20,137 nucleotides of DNA, taken from NCBI GenBank assembly GCA_937888935.1, contig CALARO010000056.1, positions 1 through 20,137 on the forward strand. Direction: 5' to 3'. Source of the stretch: an uncultured Clostridia bacterium (GTDB lineage: Bacteria; Bacillota; Clostridia; Christensenellales; Borkfalkiaceae). The notes under the pieces are model-generated. The model was not told the DNA's origin. It did not search any database and worked only from the letters and a program-made list of their open reading frames with translations. Below, in pieces: positions 6,640 to 13,450 of this stretch. Within the stretch, counting starts at the first letter, position 1. The number at the start of each line of letters is the position of its first letter. The position numbers and the translations under genes were made by a program.

Positions 6640-7830
6640 ATGAAATCTTTGAATGAATTATATAAAATAGGAAGAGGGCCTTCAAGCTCGCACACGATCG
6701 GCCCGGAACGCGTGGCGCGCTATGCGCTCGATACGCGCGGCGCGGGCGATTACGTTGCGATTTTGTACGGATCGCTTGCGCTTACGGGGAAAGGTCACGG
6801 TACGGATCGGGTGTTGAAAGAAGTTCTCGGCGAACGCACCGAAATTATTTTCGATACCGAAAAAAAGGATCTGCCGCATCCGAACACGCTCGCGCTGTAT
6901 AAAAAGGAAAACGGCGAAAACGTTTTTGTGTGCGAAGCGGAAAGCGTAGGCGGCGGCAGCGTGGTGATAAACGGCGAGCCGTATCCCCCCACGCCCGAAG
7001 TGTACCCGCAGAAAAATTTTGCCGAGATCCGCGCGTTTCTCGATAAGCGTCGTTTCTCGCTTCCGGATTACGTGAAATTTTACGAGCCGGACGTTTTTTC
7101 ACACCTGAAAACGGTGTGGCGGGCGATGAAAGAGAGCGTGGAACGGGGGCTGAAAAAGAGCGGCGCGCTGCCCGGGGCGTTGCATCTTGCGCGCAAGGCG
7201 AAAACTTTGTATTCCGCCGAAGCCAAATTCGAAACCGCCGTGATGCGCGAAAACCGAAAACTGGCTTCTTACGCGTTTGCGGCGGCGGAAGAGAACGCGG
7301 ACAACGGCGTGATCGTAACCGCGCCCACCTGCGGCGCGGCGGGAATTCTGCCCGCGGTGCTTTATTATATGTATAAAGACAACAACGTGCCGGAAAGCGA
7401 GATTTTATGCGCGCTCGCCGCGGCGGGCGTGATCGGAAACGTGGTGAAACAAAACGCTTCGATCAGCGGCGCGGAATGCGGGTGTCAGGCGGAAGTGGGT
7501 GTGGCTTGCTCGATGGCTGCCGCCGCGCTTTCTTCGATTTTCTGTCTGGACGCGGACGGCGTGGAATGTTCCGCCGAAATCGCGCTGGAACACAATCTGG
7601 GGTTGACGTGCGATCCCGTACTCGGGTTGGTGCAAATTCCCTGTATCGAGCGCAACGCCGTGGCGGCGATTGAAGCGGTGAACGCCGTAACGCTTGCGAA
7701 ATCTTTGAAAAACAAGCGGAAAATCTCTTTCGACGACGTGGTGAAAGTGATGTACGAAACGGGCAAGGATATGAATAACCGTTACCGCGAAACTTCTACC
7801 GGCGGGTTGGCGGCTTTATATAACCGGTAA
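6640..7830 (+). CDS. sdaA: L-serine dehydratase, iron-sulfur type, single chain
   Basis: The protein is 396 residues. The N-terminal domain opens with LYKIGRGPSSSHTIGP and YGSLALTGKGHGTD, as in the beta-type domain of serine dehydratases. The C-terminal catalytic domain carries PTCGAAG (C231), SGAECGCQAE (C280, C282), GLTCDPV (C324) and IPCIERNA (C335); C282, C324 and C335 match the known [4Fe-4S] ligands. It deaminates L-serine to pyruvate and ammonia in the cytoplasm and is oxygen-sensitive, which fits an anaerobe. At 396 residues it is shorter than enteric SdaA (about 454); the difference lies in the N-terminal domain and its linker. A strong AGGAGGGGG site precedes the ATG. It follows the tRNA terminator, so it needs its own promoter, which I cannot place securely. 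Confidence 0.95.
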   Translation: MKSLNELYKIGRGPSSSHTIGPERVARYALDTRGAGDYVAILYGSLALTGKGHGTDRVLKEVLGERTEIIFDTEKKDLPHPNTLALYKKENGENVFVCEAESVGGGSVVINGEPYPPTPEVYPQKNFAEIRAFLDKRRFSLPDYVKFYEPDVFSHLKTVWRAMKESVERGLKKSGALPGALHLARKAKTLYSAEAKFETAVMRENRKLASYAFAAAEENADNGVIVTAPTCGAAGILPAVLYYMYKDNNVPESEILCALAAAGVIGNVVKQNASISGAECGCQAEVGVACSMAAAALSSIFCLDADGVECSAEIALEHNLGLTCDPVLGLVQIPCIERNAVAAIEAVNAVTLAKSLKNKRKISFDDVVKVMYETGKDMNNRYRETSTGGLAALYNR

Positions 7831-7856
7831 GCGGTTTTCTTTTACGCTTGCTTTGC

Positions 7857-7885
7857 TTGCTTTTTTTTTGCGCGCGTGCTATAAT
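7857..7885 (+). promoter_or_regulatory. Extended -10 promoter for holB-ricT
   Basis: TTGCTT (7857-7862), a 17-bp spacer and TATAAT (7880-7885) preceded by TGC, an extended -10. This gives a leader of about 33 nt before holB. The T9 tract within the spacer may also act as a weak end for the serine dehydratase transcript, although I see no clear stem. Confidence 0.75.
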
Positions 7886-7925
7886 ATACTTGTACTACCC
7901 ATTTTACCCCTGAAAGAGATTACGC

Positions 7926-8906
7926 ATGGAAAGACTTTTAAAACAAACCAACGCTTATAAAACGCAGGAATTATACGCTTCGCGCGGCGAGCTTCGCCAT
8001 GCGTATCTTTTATTGTTCCCCGACGCGGCAAACCTGCGCGACGCGCTTAAAATTTTTGCGCCGCTCTTCTTCGAGCATGACTTTGCTACTGCCTTCAATT
8101 TCGTGCGCGTTTCTTCTTTGATTCAAAAAGAAGCTTTTTCCGATTGCTTGTTCTTCCCCGAAGCGGGTAAGAAATTCACCGTGGAAAACGCCGAAGCCGT
8201 GGAAGAAGAATGTTTTCTTCGACCCGTGGAAGGCAAAACGAAATTGTTCGTGATCGGCGATTTTTCGGAAGCCACCCGCGAAGCGCAGAATAAAATGCTG
8301 AAAATGCTGGAAGAACCGCCCGAAGGCGTGAGCTTTCTGCTCGGCGCGACGAGCCGCTTTTCCGTGCTGCCCACCGTGCTTTCCCGCGTGGAAAAAATAG
8401 AAATTCCGCCCTTTTCCGACGAGCAGATCGCAAGCTATCTTCTGCGCGCCGTGCCTTCGCTTTCCGCTTCCGACGCCGAGCTTTGCGCGAAGTCTTCGGG
8501 CGGGATTCCCGGCAAAGCCGCCGAGCTTGCCACGGGCGGCGAATTCAGGCAGATTACGCAGGCGGCGTGGTCTTTGTGCTTTTCTACCCACGCTTCGCTG
8601 CCCTACCTGATCCGCGAATACGGCGCAACAAAGTACCCCAAAGAATTGCTGGCGGTGCTGAGCAACATTTATTTCGACGTGCTGAGAAGAAAAATCGCCG
8701 AAGAGCGCGGACTTCTCGCTTCTTTCCGCCCTACGTGCGACGGCGAGAACGTGAAGCGGCTTTCTTCGCTGTATTATAAAGGCACGATTTTACGGGCGTT
8801 GAATTATCTTTCGCAAGCCGAAAAGCAATTGTATTTCAACGGCTCGTTTCCGCAAATTTTAGAGATAACCGTCGGCAGGATTCTTGCCGGAAGGAAAAAA
8901 ATATGA
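7926..8906 (+). CDS. holB: DNA polymerase III delta' subunit (clamp loader)
   Basis: The protein is 326 residues. It has the AAA+ fold features of delta': a degenerate N-terminal nucleotide site without a Walker A, KLFVIGDFSEATREAQNKMLKMLEEPPEG in the region that follows the Walker B position, LLGATSRFSVLPTVLSR around sensor 1 and the arginine-finger position, and a three-helix C-terminal domain. The usual SRC motif is SRV here. As part of the clamp loader it helps place the beta clamp (dnaN is also in this window) on DNA. The next gene, ricT, overlaps it by 4 bp, an arrangement of holB and ricT known across Firmicutes. The ribosome site is modest (GAAAGAG). Confidence 0.9.
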   Translation: MERLLKQTNAYKTQELYASRGELRHAYLLLFPDAANLRDALKIFAPLFFEHDFATAFNFVRVSSLIQKEAFSDCLFFPEAGKKFTVENAEAVEEECFLRPVEGKTKLFVIGDFSEATREAQNKMLKMLEEPPEGVSFLLGATSRFSVLPTVLSRVEKIEIPPFSDEQIASYLLRAVPSLSASDAELCAKSSGGIPGKAAELATGGEFRQITQAAWSLCFSTHASLPYLIREYGATKYPKELLAVLSNIYFDVLRRKIAEERGLLASFRPTCDGENVKRLSSLYYKGTILRALNYLSQAEKQLYFNGSFPQILEITVGRILAGRKKI

Positions 8907-10060
8907 CGAAAGTAGTGGTGATTAAATTCAAAAGCGGCGGCAAGCTGTACTATTTTGCGCCCAAACCGGGCGACGAGTACAGGCGCAACATGCCCGTGAT
9001 CGTGGAAACGGCAAAAGGCATCGAATACGCCTGGGTGGCTTACCCCGAAAAGGAAATAGAAGATTCGGAAATTACTCCCCCCTTAAAAAGCGTGGTGCGG
9101 ATCGCCACGGAAAAAGACACCGAATTTTACGAATCGTGTCTTGCCAAAAAGCCCGAAGCGATGGATATCTGCCGCAAGAAAATCATCGAGCTGGGTCTTG
9201 AAATGAAGCTTGTGGACTGCGAATACGCGTTCGACGGCACGAAAATCGTGTTTTTCTTCACTTCGCCGGGGCGCGTGGACTTCCGCGAGCTGGTGCGCGC
9301 GCTTGCCGCCACGTTCAGAAACCGCATCGAGCTTAGGCAGGTAGGCACGCGCGACGAAACGAAGTATCTCGGCGGCATTGCGCCCTGCGGCAGAGTGTGC
9401 TGCTGCGCGGGAAACATGCCCGAATTTAAAAAAGTTTCCATAAAAATGGCGAAAAATCAGGGTCTTTCGTTAAATCCCGGTAAAATCAGCGGTCTTTGCG
9501 GCAGGCTGATGTGCTGCTTAAGCTACGAAAACGATTACTACGCCGAAGCGTACAAGAAAGTGCCGAAAATCGGATCGGAAGCTTCTTCGGCGGACGGCAC
9601 AGGCACGGTGGTTTCGGTGAATATGCTGAAAATGACGGCGAAACTGCGAATTAGCGACAACGCCGGCAACGTGGCTTACCGCGATTACGACGTTTCGGAT
9701 CTGCGCTTTAAAAAACCCGCGCAAAACGCCGCGCCCGCGACGGACGAAGACGACGAAAACGACGGGTTCGACGGGAACGATACGGCGGCGCAAGGTTCGC
9801 AAGGCGGCGCACAGGGTTCGCAAAACAGTTTCGGCGGCGCGCAAGGCGGGCAGGGTTCGCAAGGCGGACAAAACGCGCAGGGCGCGGGCGCGAAAAACAA
9901 TAAAAATTTCAAAAAGAAAAATAAAAACCGCGGTAACGGCGGCAACGGCGGCAATCGGGGCGGCGCGAACGGCAACGGCGGCAACGGCGGAAATGCGGCG
10001 GGCGAAAAACCGCGTGATCAGAAAGCCGAAGTTTTCGACAGCTCTTCGATTTTTAATTAA
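8903..10060 (+). CDS. ricT: RicT (YaaT, PSP1 family) with a long glycine/asparagine/glutamine-rich tail
   Basis: Residues 1-270 are a PSP1-domain protein with the cysteine-rich core APCGRVCCCAG (C162, C166-168) and GLCGRLMCCLSYEN (C199, C204, C205). In Bacillus the equivalent Cys cluster of RicT helps bind iron-sulfur clusters in the RicA-RicF-RicT complex, which affects RNase Y-dependent mRNA processing, sporulation, competence and biofilm. Residues about 271-385 are an added low-complexity tail: first acidic (TDEDDENDGFD), then GSQGG/GGAQ repeats, then a Lys/Asn stretch (KNNKNFKKKNKNR), then GGNGGN repeats, ending SSSIFN. Most RicT proteins are about 260-310 residues. The start ATG overlaps the holB TGA (ATGA), implying translational coupling. 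A terminator follows. Confidence 0.92.
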   Translation: MTKVVVIKFKSGGKLYYFAPKPGDEYRRNMPVIVETAKGIEYAWVAYPEKEIEDSEITPPLKSVVRIATEKDTEFYESCLAKKPEAMDICRKKIIELGLEMKLVDCEYAFDGTKIVFFFTSPGRVDFRELVRALAATFRNRIELRQVGTRDETKYLGGIAPCGRVCCCAGNMPEFKKVSIKMAKNQGLSLNPGKISGLCGRLMCCLSYENDYYAEAYKKVPKIGSEASSADGTGTVVSVNMLKMTAKLRISDNAGNVAYRDYDVSDLRFKKPAQNAAPATDEDDENDGFDGNDTAAQGSQGGAQGSQNSFGGAQGGQGSQGGQNAQGAGAKNNKNFKKKNKNRGNGGNGGNRGGANGNGGNGGNAAGEKPRDQKAEVFDSSSIFN

Positions 10061-10092
10061 AACGCAACGGCTGATTCCGGCAGAATTTTTAT

Positions 10093-10115
10093 CCCGCCTT
10101 CGGGCGGGGTTTTTC
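10093..10115 (+). terminator. Intrinsic terminator of holB-ricT
   Basis: CCCGCC-TTC-GGGCGGG stem-loop followed by GTTTTTC, 32 nt past the ricT stop. Confidence 0.9.
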
Positions 10116-10162
10116 TTTGGAAAATTTTCCCGCCGTTTCCCATGGTTTTCAGCTTTATTTGC

Positions 10163-10191
10163 TTTGCAAACGCGCTTTTCTGTGGTATAAT
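10163..10191 (+). promoter_or_regulatory. Extended -10 promoter for the broken iron-sulfur protein gene
   Basis: TTTGCA (10163-10168), a 17-bp spacer and TATAAT (10186-10191) preceded by TGG. A strong AAAGGAGG ribosome site follows at about 10200-10207, before the ATG at 10216. Intact expression signals suggest the gene was inactivated recently. Confidence 0.75.
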
Positions 10192-10311
10192 TGAAACGCA
10201 AAGGAGGAATTACGAATGAAGAGAAAAATCATTCACATCAACGAAGAAAAATGCAACGGCTGCGGTGCGTGCGCGGCGGCTTGTCACGAAGGCGCGATCG
10301 GCATGGTAAGG

Positions 10312-10332
10312 TAGCCGAATGAAAACAAGCTT
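10312..10332 (+). repeat. Left terminal inverted repeat of the 279-bp element
   Basis: It begins TAGCCGAATGAAAACAAG and ends CTT. It is the reverse complement of 10570-10590 except at two positions, and it matches the left half of the palindrome at 11259-11294. Confidence 0.8.
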
Positions 10333-10569
10333 GAACTGATTTAGCGGGCAAATCGCGCCTGATACTGCGTTGTTTGCGTTTGTAGTGCGCTTGCACGACT
10401 GCGCGCAAACGCCTTGTCTGAGCCGCGATTTGCTCCGCTAAATTCGCGAAGCGACCTGAAAGGGCGGCATTTTTGATGATTTTTTGCGCAATCGCCCGCA
10501 GGTGTATCGGGATACATCAAGGGCGAACGCGGAAAAAAGGGCGAAAATGCCGCCCTTTCAGGCACGTTT

Positions 10570-10590
10570 AAGCTTATTTCCATTCGGCTA
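10570..10590 (-). repeat. Right terminal inverted repeat of the 279-bp element
   Basis: It begins AAGCTTATTTCC and ends ATTCGGCTA. The same 21-nt sequence with a single difference is found alone at 18474-18494. Confidence 0.8.
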
Positions 10591-11258
10591 AGGCGAAACT
10601 GCTGCGCGACGATTACTGCGACGGGTTCGGCGATTGTCTGCCCGCCTGCCCCGCAGGAGCGATTACTTTCACCGAGCGCGAAGCCTTGGCTTACAACGAA
10701 CAGGCGGTGGAAGAGAATAAAAAACGGCTTGCCGCCGAAAAGAAACAAGGCGAAAATGCGCCCGCGCACGGCGGTTGCCCGGGGCATCGCCTGATCAATC
10801 TGCGCCGCGAAGAAAGCGCGGAAGAAAGCGACAAAAACGCGTTCGTTTCGCCTATGGTTGGGGGATTTTATCAGAACATGCCTTCGCGACTCATGCAATT
10901 TCCCTGCCAGATCCGCTTGCTGCCCCCTACCGCGCCGTGCTTTGAAAACGCGAAAATTCTGATTGCGGCGGACTGCACGGCTTACGCGTATGCGGGCATA
11001 CACGAAAGCTTTATGAAAGGCAGAATCACGCTGATCGGCTGCCCGAAACTCGACGATTTCGATTACGAAGCGCGGTATTTTTTCGCGCAACGATATTAAA
11101 GAAGTGACGATCGTGCGCATGGAAGTGCCGTGCTGCGGCGGACTGCAACGCGCCGCCGAAAACGCGCTGAAAAACAGCGGAAAATTTGTACCATGGCAGG
11201 TGATTACCATCTCGACGGACGGAAAAATTATCGGCGATTGATTTGTTTTTTATATTTT

Positions 11259-11294
11259 TAGCCGAATAGAAACAAGCTTGTTTTCATTCGGCTA
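11259..11294. repeat. 36-bp palindrome equal to two element ends joined head to head
   Basis: Left half TAGCCGAATAGAAACAAG and right half CTTGTTTTCATTCGGCTA pair at 16 of 18 positions. Each half is an end of the 279-bp element, and they meet at the central CAAGCTTG, exactly where the element's inner hairpins would start. It has TA at both borders and lies just after the iron-sulfur pseudogene. Confidence 0.8.
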
Positions 11295-11295
11295 A

Positions 11296-11330
11296 GGCAG
11301 AGAACATTTTTTCTCTGCCGATTTTTTTTT
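11296..11330 (+). terminator. Intrinsic terminator after the iron-sulfur pseudogene
   Basis: GGCAGAGAA (11296-11304) pairs with TTCTCTGCC (11311-11319) and is followed by a nine-T run (11322-11330). It lies directly beside the 36-bp palindrome. Confidence 0.9.
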
Positions 11331-11370
11331 GAATTATTTTGAATTATTTTTAAAAATATCCGAAAAACGC

Positions 11371-11399
11371 TTGACAAGGCGAATACTTCGTGATATGAT
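11371..11399 (+). promoter_or_regulatory. Promoter for the PadR-DUF1700-DUF4097 operon
   Basis: TTGACA (11371-11376), a 17-bp spacer and TATGAT (11394-11399). The start would lie near 11406, right before AAGGAGG. PadR repressors usually bind their own promoter; I see no clear palindromic operator to name here. Confidence 0.8.
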
Positions 11400-11423
11400 G
11401 TATAGCGTAAAAGGAGGTATGCG

Positions 11424-11741
11424 ATGGACGCTCAATTAAAGCGCGGTCTGCTTGACGTGTGCGTGCTTGCGGCGATTAAAAACGAAGATTCTTACGGCTA
11501 TAAAATCATCAAAGACATGAAGCCGTATCTGGAAATGTCTGAATCGACGCTGTACACGATACTCAAACGGCTTGAAGCCGCGGGACTTCTGACGGTGCGC
11601 ACTTCGGAACACGACGGCAGGCTGCGGAAATACTATCATATCACGCGGGCGGGTCTCGGGCGGATCGAAGATTTTAAAAGCGAGTGGCGCGAAGTGACGT
11701 CGATTTATCAATTTGTTATCAAGGAGGACGAACGGCAATGA
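11424..11741 (+). CDS. PadR family transcriptional regulator
   Basis: The protein is 105 residues. It has the typical PadR winged-helix pattern: GLLDVCVLAAIKNEDSYGYKI in the first helices, SESTLYTILKRLEAAGLL as the recognition helix, and KYYHITRAGLGRI as wing and following helix, with a short C-terminal dimerisation helix. AAGGAGG lies 7 nt before the ATG. The stop overlaps the start of the DUF1700 gene (ATGA). In this widespread Firmicutes operon the PadR protein is expected to repress its own operon in response to an envelope or small-molecule signal; the ligand is unknown. Confidence 0.95.
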   Translation: MDAQLKRGLLDVCVLAAIKNEDSYGYKIIKDMKPYLEMSESTLYTILKRLEAAGLLTVRTSEHDGRLRKYYHITRAGLGRIEDFKSEWREVTSIYQFVIKEDERQ

Positions 11742-12340
11742 ACAAACAGGAATTTTTAGGCGCGTTGAAAAAGCGGCTTTCGGGGTTGCCGAAAGACGAA
11801 ATCGAAGAACGGCTCGCTTTTTACGGCGAAATGATCGACGACAGGACGGAAGACGGGCGGACGGAAGAAGAAGCCGTTGCCGAGATAGGCGGCGCGGACG
11901 AGATTGCGGCGCAGATTATCGCGGACATTCCCCTGACGCGGCTGGTGAAAGAGAGAATCAAGCCGAAACGGCGGCTGAAAACGTGGGAAATCGTGCTGAT
12001 CGTTCTCTGCTCGCCGATCTGGCTTTCGCTGGCGATTGCCGCCGCAGCCGTGTTTTTCTCGATGTATATCGTGCTTTGCGCGCTGATCGTTGCGCTGTGG
12101 TCGGTATTCGTTTCGCTGATTGCCGGGGCGATTGCCGCCGTGCCGGCGTGCATCGTGATGTTTGCGCACGGCAACGCGGCTTCGGGTTTGGCGGCGCTTT
12201 CGGGCGGGCTGATTTTAGCGGGTCTTTGCATTTTTACGGGGTACGGGTGCAAGGCGGCGACGGCAAATATTTTCGTTCTTACGAAAAAATTTGCGCTTTC
12301 TACGAAAAAATGTTTTATTAAAAAGGAAGAAATACAATGA
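11738..12340 (+). CDS. DUF1700 (HAAS-type) membrane protein
   Basis: The protein is 200 residues from the ATG at 11738, chosen because AAGGAGG lies about 10 nt upstream and the start overlaps the padR TGA. An earlier in-frame ATG at 11684 lies within padR and is unlikely. Residues 1-60 form the soluble helical HAAS-like part (MNKQEFLGALKKRLSGLPKD, then EERLAFYGEMIDDR and a DIA-type EEEAVAEIGGADEIAAQI). Residues about 82-175 hold three to four hydrophobic membrane segments. DUF1700 proteins are found with PadR regulators and DUF4097 proteins; a role in envelope-stress sensing or anti-sigma-like partner binding is proposed, not shown. The C-terminal KKFALSTKKCFIKKEEIQ is basic and likely cytoplasmic. 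Confidence 0.9.
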   Translation: MNKQEFLGALKKRLSGLPKDEIEERLAFYGEMIDDRTEDGRTEEEAVAEIGGADEIAAQIIADIPLTRLVKERIKPKRRLKTWEIVLIVLCSPIWLSLAIAAAAVFFSMYIVLCALIVALWSVFVSLIAGAIAAVPACIVMFAHGNAASGLAALSGGLILAGLCIFTGYGCKAATANIFVLTKKFALSTKKCFIKKEEIQ

Positions 12341-13284
12341 AAAAGGCTTTTATGATTGCGGGATCTTTGATTTTACTCGGCGCGATTGTTTTTTTCTGCG
12401 CTCTGGCGGCGGCGAATTGGAAATTTAAAAATCTTTCCGCGGCGGACTACGAAACGCACGTTACGAAAATAAGCGAAGACTTCAACGAGATTTCGATTTC
12501 CACGCGGACGGCAAATATCGCTTTCGCCGCTTCCGAAAACGGCGAGTGCCGCGTTGAGTGCTACGAAGACAAAAAAGAAACGCATACGGTTGCCGTGGAA
12601 AACGGCGCGCTTACCGTGAAAATCGGCGCGCGGAAAGCGTGGTACGATTATATCGGCTTCGATTTCGAAGAGCCGAAAATCACGGTATACCTGCCCAAAA
12701 CGCAATTTTCCGCGCTTTGTATCGAAAGCAGCACGGGCAGCGTTGATATTTCAAAAGACTACGCTTTCGAGCGCGCGGATATTTCTTTGACGACGGGCGA
12801 CGTGCATTTCGGCGCGGCGGTTTCCGGGGCGTTGAAAATCAAAACGACGACGGGAAATATCGGCGTTGACGGCGTTTTCTGCGGCGCGGCGAATCTTTCC
12901 GTGACGACAGGAAATTTAATCGTTTCGGGCGCGGCGTGCGGCGGCGATTTTGCGGTGAACGTTTCTACCGGCAACGCGCATTTATCGAACGTTACGTGCG
13001 AAAATCTGATTTCGGGCGGCAGCACGGGCGATCTTTCGCTGGAAAACGTTGTGGCGAAAAATAAAATTTCCGTGGAACGCAGCACGGGCGACGTTACGTT
13101 TATCGGCTGCGACGCCGCCGAAATTTACGTGAAAACAAGCACCGGCGACGTGACGGGCAGTCTTTTAAGCGGAAAAACGTTCGTGACGGATACTTCCACG
13201 GGCAAAGTGAATGTGCCTGCTTCTTCGGGCGGAAAATGCGAGATTAAAACAAGCACGGGGGATATTAAAATCAGCGTGCGCTGA
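12337..13284 (+). CDS. DUF4097 family beta-strand repeat protein, membrane-anchored
   Basis: The protein is 315 residues. An N-terminal signal anchor (MKKAFMIAGSLILLGAIVFF) is followed by an extracytoplasmic domain rich in short beta strands. From about residue 130 there are at least eight repeats built round S/T-TG-D/N-V/I (SSTGSV, TTGDV, TTGNI, TTGNL, STGNA, STGDL, STGDV, STGKV, STGDI), the right-handed beta-helix pattern of DUF4097. The start overlaps the DUF1700 stop by 4 bp. It is probably the outside-facing effector or sensor of the operon; its binding partner is unknown. A bidirectional terminator follows. Confidence 0.92.
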   Translation: MKKAFMIAGSLILLGAIVFFCALAAANWKFKNLSAADYETHVTKISEDFNEISISTRTANIAFAASENGECRVECYEDKKETHTVAVENGALTVKIGARKAWYDYIGFDFEEPKITVYLPKTQFSALCIESSTGSVDISKDYAFERADISLTTGDVHFGAAVSGALKIKTTTGNIGVDGVFCGAANLSVTTGNLIVSGAACGGDFAVNVSTGNAHLSNVTCENLISGGSTGDLSLENVVAKNKISVERSTGDVTFIGCDAAEIYVKTSTGDVTGSLLSGKTFVTDTSTGKVNVPASSGGKCEIKTSTGDIKISVR

Positions 13285-13316
13285 TACCTTGCGCTAATAC
13301 CTTACGCTATAATATC
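13278..13316 (+). repeat. Three 13-nt tandem repeats across the DUF4097 stop
   Basis: TGCGCTGATACCT, TGCGCTAATACCT and TACGCTATAATAT follow one another, the first containing the stop codon. A cluster of CGCGCGGTA motifs in direct and inverted orientation follows to about 13378. I cannot assign a function. Confidence 0.5.
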
Positions 13317-13394
13317 GCGCGGTATTCAAAGAGCTGTCGCCGCGCGGTAAAAAAACGAGCGGTAACGCCGCGCTATAACTTGAAAAATCGGCTT

Positions 13395-13432
13395 AAAAGC
13401 GGGGCGAGTTTAAAAAACTTCGCCCCGCTTTT
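13395..13432. terminator. Bidirectional terminator between DUF4097 gene and jag
   Basis: AAAAGCGGGGCGA and TCGCCCCGCTTTT form a 13-bp stem with a one-base bulge near the loop. A/T tracts at both stem ends suit termination from both converging genes. Confidence 0.85.
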
Positions 13433-13450
13433 ATTATTCGATTGGAAATT

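Larger units (their letters stand above)
10312..10590. mobile_element. 279-bp MITE-like element of two tandem long hairpins
   Basis: The element has 21-bp terminal inverted repeats (10312-10332 and 10570-10590; 19 of 21 match), both starting TAGCCGAATG at the outside and ending in AAGCTT inside. Between them are two long imperfect hairpins. The first has arms 10340-10357 and 10424-10442 (TTTAGCGG...AAATCGCG). The second has arms 10455-10474 and 10543-10562 (CCTGAAAGGGCGGCATTTT), with further pairing inside around TGTATC-GG-GATACA. It has no credible coding capacity. It interrupts the iron-sulfur gene. TA flanks both ends, compatible with a mariner/IS630-type TA duplication; TAAGG is also repeated at both junctions (10307-10311, 10589-10593). 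The mobilising transposase is not in the window. Confidence 0.8.
10216..11241 (+). pseudogene. 4Fe-4S dicluster protein gene, interrupted by a 279-bp element and frameshifted
   Basis: The left fragment (10216-10314) reads MKRKIIHINEEKCNGCGACA and on to ACHEGAIGMVR, then hits a TAG supplied by the inserted element. Past the element, from 10590, the family continues with AKLLRDDYCDGFGDC and CPAGAITF, supplying the second cluster, then a long C-terminal domain with IAADCTAYAYA and LIGCPKLDDFDYE. At 11099 the frame stops. In the next frame NDIKEVTIVRMEVPCCGGLQ continues to a TGA at 11241 and the natural-looking end ISTDGKIIGD. Removing one T from the T6 run at 11078-11083 would restore this second junction. 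Simply removing the element does not bring the left and right parts into the same frame, so a few bases were probably lost or changed there. The uninterrupted protein would be about 245 residues. Such proteins are common in anaerobes; the exact electron-transfer or sensing role is not known to me. Confidence 0.85.

Noticed and set aside
9518..10201. Minus-strand open frame of 227 codons opposite the RicT tail
   Set aside because: It is an antisense shadow of the repetitive GGN/GSQ tail, giving Ala/Arg/Val-rich low-complexity sequence.
10341..11210. Minus-strand open frame of 289 codons across the iron-sulfur pseudogene and the hairpin element
   Set aside because: It is antisense to a recognisable protein family and crosses the inserted element; no ribosome site or known motif.
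11684..11737. Upstream ATG extending the DUF1700 protein by 18 residues
   Set aside because: The extension lies within padR in another frame; the ATG at 11738 has the ribosome site and the typical 4-bp overlap.
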